Below are positions 8,520 through 17,450 of a DNA stretch of 37,526 nt, in pieces. A program made the translations under genes and the position numbers. The notes under the pieces are model-generated. The model was not told where the DNA came from. It did not search any database and worked only from the letters and a program-made list of their open reading frames with translations. The stretch's first letter is position 1. The number at the start of each line of letters is the position of its first letter. Origin of the DNA: Bryobacteraceae bacterium (GTDB lineage Bacteria; Acidobacteriota; Terriglobia; Bryobacterales; Bryobacteraceae); NCBI GenBank assembly GCA_019748195.1, contig JAIEPW010000077.1:1-37526 (forward strand), read 5' to 3'.

Positions 8520-11102
8520 GTGCCGCAGGATCCGCCCTCCACGCCGCTGATGCGGCAATATCACGCGGTGAAACAGCAGGCGCCGAATGCCCTGCTGTTC
8601 TTCCGGCTAGGCGATTTCTACGAGCTGTTTTACGAGGACGCGGTGACCGCCGCGCGCGAGCTGGAGATCACGCTCACCTCCCGGAACAAGGAAAAAGGCG
8701 AACCGGTGCCGATGTGCGGGGTGCCATTTCATTCGGCCGAAGGCTACATCGCGCGATTGTTGCAGCGGGGGTACCGGGTGGCCATCTGCGACCAGATGGA
8801 AGCGCCGTCGAAAGCCACGAAGCTGGTGCGGCGCGAGATCACGCGGATTGTGACGCCGGGCACGACGACGGCATCCGCGGTGCTGCGGTCCCATGAGAAC
8901 AACTATCTGGCCGCGGTGCACGCGGCGGGCGGGCAGGCCGGCGTCGCCTACGTGGACGTATCCACGGGTGAATTTCGCGTGACGGAGATGGCGGCGGCGG
9001 ATGTGCCGCCGTTTCTCGAGAATCTCCGCGCCCGCGAGGTCCTTGTGGCGGAAGGAGCGAAGCTGGGCGGCGCGATCCTGGAGACCGGCATTGAGGGCTG
9101 GGTGTTCGCCGCGGACTACGCGGACCGCCACTTGCGGGATCACTTCCGGCTGCTTTCGCTCGACGGTTGCGGATTCGAGGGCCGCGCCTTGGCGCTGGGC
9201 GCCGCCTCCGCGATTCTGCACTATGTGCGGGACACACAGAAATCCGCGTTGGATCATCTGGAGCGGCCGTCGTTTGCCGATCGCGCGGATTGCCTGATTC
9301 TGGATCCGGTGACGGTCCGCAACCTGGAGCTGGTGGAACCGCTGTTCGCGGGCGAAAGCCGGGAATCGACGCTGCTCCACGTGCTGGATTGCTCTTGCAC
9401 GGGCATGGGCGGGAGGCTGCTGCGGCGGAGGCTACTGCGGCCCTCGATCGATCGCGCGGAGATCGAGGAACGCCTGGATGCCGTCGCGGAACTGCATCGC
9501 GACACGATTCTGAGAGCGGAGACGCAGAAGCTGTTGGTGACGATTCTGGACCTGGAGCGACTGCTGGCAAAGATGACTCTGGGGACGGCGAATCCGCGCG
9601 AAATGCTGGCGCTAGGGCGGTCTCTGGCCGTGATCCCGCCGCTGGCGGCGCGGATCGCGGTTTTCACCAGCGGCCTGCTGGGGCGGCTGAAAGCCAGGCT
9701 GAACCCGGTGGCCGAAGTACGCGACAAGCTGCTGGCGGCGATCGCGGAGGAACCTCCCGTGAACCTCTCGGAGGGGGGGACGATCCGGGACGGCTATCAC
9801 GCCGGATTGGACGAGCTGCGCAACCTGAGCCGCAACTCGCGGCAGGTGATCGCCAATATCGAGGCGCGGGAGCGGGCGCGAACGGGCATCGGGTCCCTGA
9901 AGGTGCGCTTCAACAATGTCTTCGGCTTCTACATCGAAGTGTCGAAGCCGAACCTGCCGATGGTCCCGCCCGACTACGAACGCAAGCAAACGCTGGTGAA
10001 CGCGGAGCGATTCACGACGCCGGAGCTGAAGGAACTGGAAGTGAAGATCCTGGAGGCGGAGGAGCGGAGCCTGGAGATCGAGAAGGACCTGGTGAACGAA
10101 TTGCGGATGTTCACCGCCGCGCACGCTTCGGAGATCCGCGAAACCGCGGGCGCGGTGGCGGAACTGGACCTGACCACGACGCTGGCGCAGGTGGCCGCGG
10201 AGAGGCGTTACACCAGACCCCGGTTTTCGGATTCGGGCGAAATGAAGGTGGTGGCGGGACGGCATCCTGTGATCGAGCGGCTGGCGGAACGCGAAGCCGC
10301 GCGATTCATCCCGAACGATCTCTATCTGGATGCCGAGCAGCACTTCCTGTCGATCATCACCGGGCCCAACATGGGCGGCAAGTCGACCTACCTGAGGCAA
10401 GCGGCGCTATTCGTGGTTCTGGCGCAGATGGGCTCCTTCGTGCCGGCGGAATCGGCGCTGCTGCCGGTGGTGGATCGCGTGTTCACCCGGATTGGAGCGG
10501 CCGACAACCTGGCGCGAGGGCGGTCTACATTCATGGTGGAGATGACGGAAACCGCGGTGATTTTGAATACCGCGACCGCGAAGTCGCTGATCGTGCTGGA
10601 TGAGATCGGGCGCGGGACATCGACGTATGACGGGCTGGCGCTGGCCTGGAGCGTGCTGGAGTACATACAGAGCAAGATCCGCGCCAAGACGTTGTTTGCA
10701 ACGCATTACCACGAGCTGACGGAACTTGCCGGGCAGTTGGAGGGAGTCCGCAACCTGCGGGTATCGGTGCAGGAGGCCGGGGACCAGATTCTGTTTCTCC
10801 GCAAGGTGGAACCGGGGCGCGCCGATCGCAGCTATGGAATCGAGGTGGCCCGCCTGGCCGCGCTGCCCGCGGCGGTAATCGAGCGAGCGCGGGAGATTCT
10901 AACGCTGCACGAGCGAGCCGAACACTCGGTAACGGAGGAACTCGCGCCGGGGCCGCCGGCCGTTGGGACCCAGATTCGCCTGTTCGAGCCGGTGAACTAC
11001 CAGCTTGCCGAGAAGATCCGGCGGCTGCGGATCGATCAGCTCCGGCCCATCGAAGCGTTGCAGATTCTGAACGAACTGCAGAAGGAGCTGGAGCAATCGT
11101 GA
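8520..11102 (+). CDS. mutS: DNA mismatch repair protein MutS
   Basis: This 860-aa protein has the full MutS architecture. The mismatch-recognition Phe-x-Glu is F33-Y34-E35 in GDFYELF. Connector, lever and clamp domains follow, then the ATPase with Walker A GPNMGGKST at about 615 and the Walker B/signature segment DEIGRGTSTYDG at about 694, and a helix-turn-helix dimer region near the C-terminus. It binds mismatched bases and recruits MutL. Start chosen: GTG 8520, five bases after gdhA; the next methionine is codon 11 and would trim the conserved N-terminus. The final codons overlap anmK by 4 nt (GTGA). No mutL is in the window. Confidence 0.97.
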   Translation: MPQDPPSTPLMRQYHAVKQQAPNALLFFRLGDFYELFYEDAVTAARELEITLTSRNKEKGEPVPMCGVPFHSAEGYIARLLQRGYRVAICDQMEAPSKATKLVRREITRIVTPGTTTASAVLRSHENNYLAAVHAAGGQAGVAYVDVSTGEFRVTEMAAADVPPFLENLRAREVLVAEGAKLGGAILETGIEGWVFAADYADRHLRDHFRLLSLDGCGFEGRALALGAASAILHYVRDTQKSALDHLERPSFADRADCLILDPVTVRNLELVEPLFAGESRESTLLHVLDCSCTGMGGRLLRRRLLRPSIDRAEIEERLDAVAELHRDTILRAETQKLLVTILDLERLLAKMTLGTANPREMLALGRSLAVIPPLAARIAVFTSGLLGRLKARLNPVAEVRDKLLAAIAEEPPVNLSEGGTIRDGYHAGLDELRNLSRNSRQVIANIEARERARTGIGSLKVRFNNVFGFYIEVSKPNLPMVPPDYERKQTLVNAERFTTPELKELEVKILEAEERSLEIEKDLVNELRMFTAAHASEIRETAGAVAELDLTTTLAQVAAERRYTRPRFSDSGEMKVVAGRHPVIERLAEREAARFIPNDLYLDAEQHFLSIITGPNMGGKSTYLRQAALFVVLAQMGSFVPAESALLPVVDRVFTRIGAADNLARGRSTFMVEMTETAVILNTATAKSLIVLDEIGRGTSTYDGLALAWSVLEYIQSKIRAKTLFATHYHELTELAGQLEGVRNLRVSVQEAGDQILFLRKVEPGRADRSYGIEVARLAALPAAVIERAREILTLHERAEHSVTEELAPGPPAVGTQIRLFEPVNYQLAEKIRRLRIDQLRPIEALQILNELQKELEQS

Positions 11103-12235
11103 GAGTAGCCGGGATCATGAGCGGGACTTCGCTGGACGGAATCGATGTCGCCGTGGTGGACATCAAGGGGTCGGGATTTCGAACGTCGCTGGATGTGGTC
11201 GCGCGCCACACGATCGCATATCCGGAAGCGGTGAAGCAGGCGCTGCTGGCGGTGTCGAATACGATGACCCACACGGCGCCGATCGCGCGGCTGAGCTTCC
11301 TGCTGGGGGAGCTGTATGCGGAAGCCGTTCTGGAAAGCTGCCGGCTGCACGGTGTTCCGGTGGATTCGCTGGAACTGATCGGCTGTCACGGCCAGACGAT
11401 CTTCCACGAAGGCGAGCCGGTGGAGTTTCTGGGGCGCAAAGTCGCGAGCACGATGCAGATCGGCGAGGCGGCGGTGATCGCGGAACGGACCGGCGTTCCG
11501 GTGGTGTCGAATTTCCGGGAGCGAGACGTAGCGGCGGGAGGAAAAGGGGCGCCGTTGGCGCCGTTTCTCGACTACCTGCTTTTTCGCGATCGCAAGCTGG
11601 GGCGCGTAGCCCTGAATATCGGCGGCATCTCGAACATCACCGCGATCGCGCCGGGCGCTTCGCCCGAAGAAGTGATCGCGTTCGACACCGGGCCGGGGAA
11701 CATGGTGATGGACGCGCTGGCATCGCGGCTGAGCGGCGGGGCGAGGAGCTACGACGAAGGGGGCGCGATCGCGGGGGGCGCGGCGGTGGACGAGCGCATG
11801 CTGCAGGCGATGCTTTCGGATCCTTACTATCAACTGCCGCCTCCCAAGTCGGCGGGCCGGGAGCAGTTCGGCGCGGAGTTCGTATCGGGGCTGGTGGCGA
11901 CCGGCGTTCCGCTGGAGAACCTGATGGCCACGGCGTGCGAGGCGACGGCGCGCACCATCGTGCTGGGGATCCGCAAGTGGGTTCCGTTCCGCGCCGCGGA
12001 ACTGATCCCGGCGGGCGGCGGGATTCACAACCGGCACCTGATGAGCCGTCTGGGGGAACTGCTACCGGAGGTTCGTATCCGGCCGATCGCGGATTTCGGG
12101 ATTGACGCGGACGCGAAGGAGGCGATCGCCTTCGCGGTGCTGGCGCACGAATCCTACCGGGGGCGGCCGGCGAACATACCTTCCGCGACGGGCGCCCGGC
12201 GGGCGACGCCGCTCGGCAAGATCACGCGCGCGTAG
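11099..12235 (+). CDS. anmK: Anhydro-N-acetylmuramic acid kinase
   Basis: This 378-aa ASKHA-fold kinase hydrolyses and phosphorylates anhydro-MurNAc from peptidoglycan turnover to MurNAc-6-phosphate. It starts MRVAGIMSGTSLDGIDVAVVD, the family's nucleotide-binding opening with D13 and D16. The catalytic aspartate motif FDTGPGNMVMD is around residue 196, and GCHGQTIFHEG and NIGGISNIT are also typical. The GTG start overlaps the mutS stop as GTGA, so translation is coupled. No murQ (the next step) is in the window. The last roughly 15 residues are a basic tail rich in Arg and Ala that may be lineage-specific. Confidence 0.95.
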   Translation: MRVAGIMSGTSLDGIDVAVVDIKGSGFRTSLDVVARHTIAYPEAVKQALLAVSNTMTHTAPIARLSFLLGELYAEAVLESCRLHGVPVDSLELIGCHGQTIFHEGEPVEFLGRKVASTMQIGEAAVIAERTGVPVVSNFRERDVAAGGKGAPLAPFLDYLLFRDRKLGRVALNIGGISNITAIAPGASPEEVIAFDTGPGNMVMDALASRLSGGARSYDEGGAIAGGAAVDERMLQAMLSDPYYQLPPPKSAGREQFGAEFVSGLVATGVPLENLMATACEATARTIVLGIRKWVPFRAAELIPAGGGIHNRHLMSRLGELLPEVRIRPIADFGIDADAKEAIAFAVLAHESYRGRPANIPSATGARRATPLGKITRA

Positions 12236-12236
12236 G

Positions 12237-13121
12237 TCAGGATTCGCGCAGCCGCTCCCGCGCGGCGTTGTACTCGCAGCCGAACAGTGCGATCAGCGCG
12301 AGGAGGAACATCCAGACCAGCAGCGCCATGGCCGCGCCGATGCTGCCGTAGAGCACGTTGTAGGAGGCGATATTGCGGACGTACCAGGCGAATCCGACCG
12401 TCACCGGCAGCCACAGCAGGGTAGCCGCCGTGGCGCCGGGCCAGACGTTCCGCCATGCCTGGCGCCGCGACGGTCCGAAGTAGTACATGGTTGCGGTGGC
12501 GGTGAGGATGCCGCCGAAAGCCAAGGCAAAGCGTACGAGTTGTCCGATCCATTGCACGCCGCCCTTCAGCGTGGCTCCGCGAGGCAGTAACCCGAGCCAC
12601 TCGCTGATCATCTGTTCGGTTCGCGATCCGAAGATCACCAACGCGGAGGCGAGCAGCACGGGTACAGCGGCGCCGAAGACCAGGCCCAGGGCCACGACCC
12701 GTTGCTTCCAGAAAGAGCGTCCGGTGGGGAGTCGATAGGTGGCCTGGAAGCCTTCCATCAGGCTGGCGAACACTCCGGAGGCGGCGAAGGACGACACCAG
12801 GATGGCCACCACCAGCAGGCCGATGGGCCGCCCGCCCTGGGGCTGCAGGTTGCGCACGACGTCCTCGGCGCCGGGAGGAATGGCGCGAAACAGAAACTCG
12901 ATGATGACCCGCGAGACCTCCTGGGCATTGGCTTCCACCAGCACCGCGGTCAGCGTGGTCATCACCGGCAGGAAAGCCAGCAGCGCGGAATAAGCGGCGC
13001 CCTTGGCATAGCCCAGCGCGCCGTTCTCATAGGTGCCGATCAGCGCCTGCCGGAGCAGCCACCACAATTGGCGCCACCATCCGAAGGGCGAGACATAAAT
13101 TCTCGGGAAATCGGTCGCCAT
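12237..13121 (-). CDS. YihY/virulence factor BrkB family membrane protein
   Basis: This 294-aa inner-membrane protein has six hydrophobic helices spread over residues 35-285. The family is recognised by the early GAAYSALLAFLPVMTTL segment and the later GATAATLLWLPVTVGFAWYV and GSIGAAMALLVWMFLLALI segments. The family was once annotated as RNase BN; that assignment is not supported and its role is unknown. It starts at ATG 13121 and is divergent from the membrane protein at 13151. The shared promoter region has a minus-strand TAGGAT at 13132-13127 only five bases from the ATG. It converges tightly with anmK. Confidence 0.9.
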   Translation of the reverse strand: MATDFPRIYVSPFGWWRQLWWLLRQALIGTYENGALGYAKGAAYSALLAFLPVMTTLTAVLVEANAQEVSRVIIEFLFRAIPPGAEDVVRNLQPQGGRPIGLLVVAILVSSFAASGVFASLMEGFQATYRLPTGRSFWKQRVVALGLVFGAAVPVLLASALVIFGSRTEQMISEWLGLLPRGATLKGGVQWIGQLVRFALAFGGILTATATMYYFGPSRRQAWRNVWPGATAATLLWLPVTVGFAWYVRNIASYNVLYGSIGAAMALLVWMFLLALIALFGCEYNAARERLRES

Positions 13122-13125
13122 CCGT

Positions 13126-13132
13126 TATCCTA
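13126..13132. promoter_or_regulatory. Overlapping divergent -10 candidates (TATCCT plus, TAGGAT minus)
   Basis: TATCCT at 13126-13131 could serve the plus-strand gene at 13151, and the same bases read as TAGGAT (13132-13127) on the minus strand for the gene starting at 13121. The plus-strand transcript would have a leader of about 12 nt carrying AGGA. Neither -35 is clear. Confidence 0.35.
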
Positions 13133-13150
13133 TTTGAGCGTACCAGGATT

Positions 13151-15124
13151 ATGCAGCAGGCCCGCATCCCCAAGCTTCCCGCGCTGTTGCTGTTTCTGGT
13201 GAACGCGTACGTCTGCCGGGAGCTGTTCACCACCGAATGGCTCGACCAGATGGGGTCGATCGAGGGAGCGTACATCGCGATCGCGCGGTACGCGGCCGCG
13301 AATTTCCCGGACTTAACGTGGTTTCCGCCGTGGTACGGCGGGGTGCCGTACCAGAACACGTATCCTCCTCTGCTTCATGCCATCGTGGCGCTGGTGTCGT
13401 GGGCCGGGGGCATATCACCGGCGCTGGCGTATCACGCGGTGATCGCGTTCTTCTTTTGCGCGGGTCCGGCGGCGGTGTACTGGCTGGCATGGCGTTTGTC
13501 GCAGTCGGCGCCGGCCGCGTTCCTGGCCGGAGTGTTTTACACCGCGATTTCGCCATCGGCGTTTCTGATGGAGGCGATCCGGCGGGACATGGGCGGATTG
13601 TGGGGCTCGCGACGGTTGCAAGTATTGGTGGGCTGGGGCGAAGGTCCGCACGTGACGGCGATCACGCTGTTGGCGGTGGCGCTGGCGTGCCTGCACGTGG
13701 CGCTGACGAGGCGGAGGGCGCGGGATTACGTGCTCGCGGTGCTGGCGATCGCCGCGGTGCCGCTGACCAACTGGCTGGCGGCGTTCGCGCTGGCGCTGGG
13801 AGTGGCGTGCCTGGCGGCGGCGATGTTGCCGTTCGAGCGGGGGTGGAAGCAACTGCTGCTGCCGCTTCCCGCGATGGGCGCGGCGGCGTACGCGATCGCC
13901 GGGCCGTGGATCCCGCCCTCCACGGTCCGCGTGATTCAGTTCAACGCGCGGACGATTGAAGGCGACTTCAGCGGCGTGTACGCGGATCTCCCCTGGCGTT
14001 TGGCGGCCGCGCTGGGGGTAGCGGCGCTTCTGAAGCTGATCCTGCACCGGCTGCGTGCGCCGGCGCTAGCGCAATTCGCGGCGCTGTTTGCGTGGTTCAC
14101 GGGCGCGATCACGCTGGCGAGCGCGTGGTTCGACGTGCCGGTGCTGCCGCAGCCGCTTCGCTATCACATCCCGATGGAGATGGGAGTCTGCGTGCTTGCC
14201 GCCTCCCTGCTGCTGCTTGCGCCGCGGCGGCGGTGGGCGGCGGCGGCGCTGGTGACGCTGGCGCTGGTTCCGGCGGTGAAGGACACCCGCCGCATCGCGC
14301 GAGATTTCCTGATCAAGCCCGCCGACATCACGAAAACCACCGTGTATAAAACCGCGAAATGGATGGACGAGAATTTGGGAGGCGTCCGGGTGATGGCGCC
14401 GGGCGCGACTTCTTTCTGGCTGAACGCGTTCACCGATACGCCGCAACTGGGCGGCGGATTCGAGCAAGGCGCGACGAACTGGATGAACCGGATGTCGCCG
14501 TACGTGCTCTACACCGATGACGGCGCGGGGGAGCGGAAGGCCGAGATTTCGATTGCGTGGCTGAAGGCGCTGGGCGTTCACGCGATCGCGGTGGGAGGGC
14601 CGGGCAGCGGCGAATACTACAAGCCGTTCCGGAATCCCGGCAAGTTCGCGGGCGTGCTTGCGGAGCTATGGCGCGACGGCGACGATGCGATCTATCGCGT
14701 GCCGCACCGCACCACGTCGCTGGCGCGGGTGATCCGGCCGGAGGGGAGGGTGGAACGGGCTCCGGTGAACGGCGTGGATATCGAGCCGATGCTCGCCTAC
14801 CTGGGGAACTTGGAGGACGCGAGCCTGCCGGAGGCGCGCTGGGAGTGGCTGAGCCGGCATTCCGGGCGGATCACGGGAGAGCTGCGGCCGGAGCATCTGA
14901 TCTCGCTGCAGATGTCGTATCACCCGGGCTGGTCCGCCACCCGCGGCGGCCGCGGAATCGCAATTCGCCAGGACGGGCTGGGGCAGATGCTGCTGCAGCC
15001 GGAATGCGGCGGCGCCTGCACCATCGAGGTGTCATATGACGGCGGTGTGGAGCTGCGTTTCCTGCGCGGTCTGCAGATTCTGGCGCTGGTGGCCGGCGTG
15101 GTATTCTTACTGAAGTTCAGATAG
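13151..15124 (+). CDS. Polytopic membrane protein, GT-C glycosyltransferase-like
   Basis: This 657-aa protein has about 9-10 hydrophobic helices in residues 1-390, a soluble probably periplasmic domain at about 395-630, and a last helix just before the C-terminus. The first exported loop (SIEGAYIAIARYAAANFPDL then TWFPPWYGGVPYQNTYPPLL) resembles large membrane proteins of the GT-C / PTPS-related group that transfer sugars from polyprenyl-phosphate donors. The acidic residue in the first loop would be the expected catalytic position. The assignment is by layout and general resemblance, so glycosyltransferase activity is inference. The gene is monocistronic; the 257-nt region after it holds several GC hairpins. 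Confidence 0.6.
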   Translation: MQQARIPKLPALLLFLVNAYVCRELFTTEWLDQMGSIEGAYIAIARYAAANFPDLTWFPPWYGGVPYQNTYPPLLHAIVALVSWAGGISPALAYHAVIAFFFCAGPAAVYWLAWRLSQSAPAAFLAGVFYTAISPSAFLMEAIRRDMGGLWGSRRLQVLVGWGEGPHVTAITLLAVALACLHVALTRRRARDYVLAVLAIAAVPLTNWLAAFALALGVACLAAAMLPFERGWKQLLLPLPAMGAAAYAIAGPWIPPSTVRVIQFNARTIEGDFSGVYADLPWRLAAALGVAALLKLILHRLRAPALAQFAALFAWFTGAITLASAWFDVPVLPQPLRYHIPMEMGVCVLAASLLLLAPRRRWAAAALVTLALVPAVKDTRRIARDFLIKPADITKTTVYKTAKWMDENLGGVRVMAPGATSFWLNAFTDTPQLGGGFEQGATNWMNRMSPYVLYTDDGAGERKAEISIAWLKALGVHAIAVGGPGSGEYYKPFRNPGKFAGVLAELWRDGDDAIYRVPHRTTSLARVIRPEGRVERAPVNGVDIEPMLAYLGNLEDASLPEARWEWLSRHSGRITGELRPEHLISLQMSYHPGWSATRGGRGIAIRQDGLGQMLLQPECGGACTIEVSYDGGVELRFLRGLQILALVAGVVFLLKFR

Positions 15125-15138
15125 AGGCGCGGAGATCA

Positions 15139-15333
15139 TCAGTATCCGGGCTGTGTTTCCGGCGGCAGCGGAAGCCCGGTGAAAGGGATCAGCAACTTTC
15201 CGCCGAAGCCCGTATCCGAGTCGCCGGAACGCGGGCTGGGGGTGACCGGTTAAGACCGGCCCACTGTCACCCGATCCACCGGACCGGGTGGAGCGCTATC
15301 GGAAACGGCGCGGTGCCCGCATCCGGCAAGCAT
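15139..15333 (-). pseudogene. Possible coding remnant with internal in-frame stop
   Basis: On the minus strand ATG 15333, preceded by GGAGGA, opens a frame reading MLAGCGHRAVSDSAPPGPVD that is stopped by TAA at 15252-15250. The same frame then continues with coding-like codon use to TGA at 15141-15139, encoding GGKLLIPFTGLPLPPETQPGY at its end. This may be a decayed short lipoprotein gene (LAGC resembles a lipobox) or chance in GC-rich hairpin DNA. The overlap with strong stem-loops argues for caution. Confidence 0.25.
15146..15291. other. Five consecutive stem-loops between two genes (structured RNA candidate)
   Basis: The spacer 15125-15381 holds five successive inverted repeats. H1 pairs CCGGGC 15146-15151 with GCCCGG 15174-15179, with an inner TTCCG/CGGAA. 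H2 pairs GAAAG 15181-15185 with CTTTC 15196-15200. H3 pairs AGCCCG 15207-15212 with CGGGCT 15232-15237. H4 pairs GGTGA 15241-15245 with TCACC 15267-15271, with an inner CCGGT/ACCGG around TAAG. H5 pairs CCACC 15276-15280 with GGTGG 15287-15291. None has a U-tract. They could end the upstream transcript, form a leader for the lysine operon, or be a small RNA. Confidence 0.45.
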
Positions 15334-15381
15334 CGTCCGCTCCTCCAGCCGCTTACGTCCTCTACTCTGGTGTACAAGCTT

Positions 15382-16392
15382 ATGAATGCGTTTGAGCTCA
15401 CCAGGGCTTTGATCGATATCGAATCCGTGACACCGAATGAGAAGGCGGTGGGCGAGTATCTGCGCGCCTACCTGAGCGAAATGGCGTCGCGTTTTGATGG
15501 ACACGTGGAGATGATGCCGGTGGAATCCGGGCGTTCGAACGTGTTCGCGCGCTTCGGAGATCCGGTGGTGACGTTTTCGACGCACATGGATACGGTCCCG
15601 CCGTTCTTTCGGTCTTGGGAAGACGCGGATTACATCTGGGGCCGGGGCGCGTGCGACACCAAGGGGATCATCGCGGCGATGATCCACGCCGTGCAGAACC
15701 TGCTTTCCCTGGGCGAGCGGAATCTGGGGTTGCTCTTCGTTGTCGGCGAGGAGCGCAACTCGGCGGGCGCGTACGCGGCCGCGCAGGAGCCGCGCGGCAG
15801 CCGTTTCCTGGTGAACGGCGAGCCGACCGAGAACAAGCTGGCGCTCGGCGCCAAGGGCGCGCTGCGATTCGAAATCCTGGCGCGGGGCAAAATGGCGCAT
15901 TCCGCGTATCCGGAACTGGGGGAATCGGCGATCGAGAAGCTGTTGGAAGTGCTGCAGCGGCTGCGAAGCGCGCCGCTGGCCAGCGATCCGGTGCTGGGCG
16001 CCAGCACGTTGAATATCGGCACGATCAACGGGGGGCGCGCGCCGAACGTAATCGCGGATGAAGCCCTCGCCGAGATCTTTATCCGCCTGGTGGACGGCGG
16101 CGAGGCGGCTCGCGAGATGGTGCATCAGGCCGCGGCCGGGTTCGCCGAGGCAAGGGAAGTGTTGTGCATCCCAGCGCTGCGGCTGGGCACTCTGCCGGGG
16201 TTGGAAACGACCGTGGTTTCGTTCACTACCGACATTCCCGCTTTTGGCGGCGCGTGGGGCGAGCCGTTTCTGCTGGGTCCGGGATCGATTCGAGTCGCGC
16301 ATACCAGCGAAGAGCGCATCCCGAAGAGAGAATTGATGGACGCAATCCAGATTTACCAGCGGCTGGCGTTGGAACTATCGCGAAGATCATGA
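15382..16392 (+). CDS. dapE: M20 peptidase family, succinyl-diaminopimelate desuccinylase
   Basis: This 336-aa metallohydrolase has the M20 zinc ligands and catalytic residues: H68 and D70 in HMDTVP, D92 in GACDTKG, the E123-E124 pair in VGEERNS, an acidic ligand in NGEPTENK and a late His in VAHTSEER. It is shorter than typical DapE (about 375 aa). The family also includes acetylornithine and acetyl-lysine deacetylases, so the substrate is assigned from context: it heads an operon with asd, lysC, dapB, dapA and dapD. Start chosen: ATG 15382 (MNAFELTRALIDIES), the family-like N-terminus; a frame from 15313 adds residues with no family look. A weak -10 (TACTCT 15363-15368) lies upstream. The stop overlaps asd as ATGA. 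Confidence 0.82.
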   Translation: MNAFELTRALIDIESVTPNEKAVGEYLRAYLSEMASRFDGHVEMMPVESGRSNVFARFGDPVVTFSTHMDTVPPFFRSWEDADYIWGRGACDTKGIIAAMIHAVQNLLSLGERNLGLLFVVGEERNSAGAYAAAQEPRGSRFLVNGEPTENKLALGAKGALRFEILARGKMAHSAYPELGESAIEKLLEVLQRLRSAPLASDPVLGASTLNIGTINGGRAPNVIADEALAEIFIRLVDGGEAAREMVHQAAAGFAEAREVLCIPALRLGTLPGLETTVVSFTTDIPAFGGAWGEPFLLGPGSIRVAHTSEERIPKRELMDAIQIYQRLALELSRRS

Positions 16393-17450
16393 ACTCGAAG
16401 CAACCGACTGATGTAGGAATTCTTGGCGCCACCGGGATGGTGGGCCAGCACTTTGTGAATTTCCTGAAAGCTCACCCCTGGCTGCGCGTCGCGTGGTTGG
16501 GCGCGAGCGACCGCTCCGCCGGCAAGCGCTACAGCCAGGCCACTGCGTGGCGGTTGGACGGCGATATGCCGGCGAGCGTGCGGGATCTGGTGGTGCGGGA
16601 TTGCAAACCGGAGAGCGGCGCGCCCCGCGTGCTGTTTTCCGCGATGGACGCGTCCGTGGCCACGGAGATCGAGCGCGCGTTCGCCGAAGCGGGCCACGTA
16701 ATCATTTCCAACTCCCGAAATCACCGCATGGAGCCCGACGTACCGCTGCTGATTCCGGAGGTGAACCCGGAGCACCTGCGACTGATTCCGGAGCAGAAGC
16801 GGAATCGCGGCTGGCGGGGGATGATTGTGACCAACCCCAACTGCTCCACCATCGCCATGGCGATGGCGTTGGCGCCGCTGAAGCCGTTCGGCATCCGGCG
16901 CGTGCTTGCCACCACCATGCAGGCGATTTCAGGCGCCGGCTATCCCGGCGTCGCTTCGATGGACATCACGGCGAATGTCATCCCCTTCATCGGCGGCGAG
17001 GAAGAGAAGATGGAGCAGGAGACGCAGAAAATCCTGGGCGACTTCGCGGGGGACGCGGTGACTCCGCTGGCGGCCCGCGTCAGCGCGCAGTGCAATCGCG
17101 TTCCCGTGGTCGACGGGCACCTGGTGGCGGTCTCGGTGGAGCTGGAACGGAAGGCGCGGCGGGAGGAACTGCTGGCCGCGATCTCGGAATGGCGCGGGCT
17201 GCCGCAGCAGCGATCCCTGCCGAGCGCTCCGGAGCGGCCGCTGGTCTACATGGAGCAGCCGGATCGCCCGCAGCCGCGGCGCGACGCATCGCGAGAGAAC
17301 GGCATGGCGGTCTTCGTGGGCCGGCTGCGTGAATGTCCCGTGCTGGACTGGAAGTTCCTGGCGCTGGGTCACAACACGATTCGCGGCGCGGCGGGAGCCG
17401 CGGTGTTGAACGCCGAACTCATGATCTCGGAAGGGCTGCTGGAACGATGA
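16389..17450 (+). CDS. asd: Aspartate-semialdehyde dehydrogenase (fungal/archaeal type)
   Basis: This 353-aa enzyme reduces beta-aspartyl phosphate to aspartate semialdehyde with NADPH. The N-terminal nucleotide loop is GILGATGMVGQ (10-20), the catalytic cysteine is C152 in VTNPNCSTI, and the late LGHNTIRGAAGAAV segment is typical. Features such as the insertion around IGGEEEKMEQETQKILG and MNSKQPTDVGI place it with the archaeal/fungal-type Asd rather than the E. coli type. It overlaps dapE upstream (ATGA) and lysC downstream (ATGA), so translation is coupled on both sides. It catalyses the second step of the aspartate pathway, directly after LysC. Confidence 0.95.
   Translation: MNSKQPTDVGILGATGMVGQHFVNFLKAHPWLRVAWLGASDRSAGKRYSQATAWRLDGDMPASVRDLVVRDCKPESGAPRVLFSAMDASVATEIERAFAEAGHVIISNSRNHRMEPDVPLLIPEVNPEHLRLIPEQKRNRGWRGMIVTNPNCSTIAMAMALAPLKPFGIRRVLATTMQAISGAGYPGVASMDITANVIPFIGGEEEKMEQETQKILGDFAGDAVTPLAARVSAQCNRVPVVDGHLVAVSVELERKARREELLAAISEWRGLPQQRSLPSAPERPLVYMEQPDRPQPRRDASRENGMAVFVGRLRECPVLDWKFLALGHNTIRGAAGAAVLNAELMISEGLLER

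Noticed and set aside
15146-15291. Cobalamin, glycine or lysine riboswitch upstream of dapE
   Set aside because: A GGTGAAA and a CACTGT occur, but at the wrong distance and without the other conserved blocks of these riboswitches. Kept only as an unnamed structured region.
15373-15378. TACAAG as the -10 of dapE
   Set aside because: It ends three bases before ATG 15382, too close for initiation upstream of or at the start codon. TACTCT at 15363-15368 fits better but is weak.
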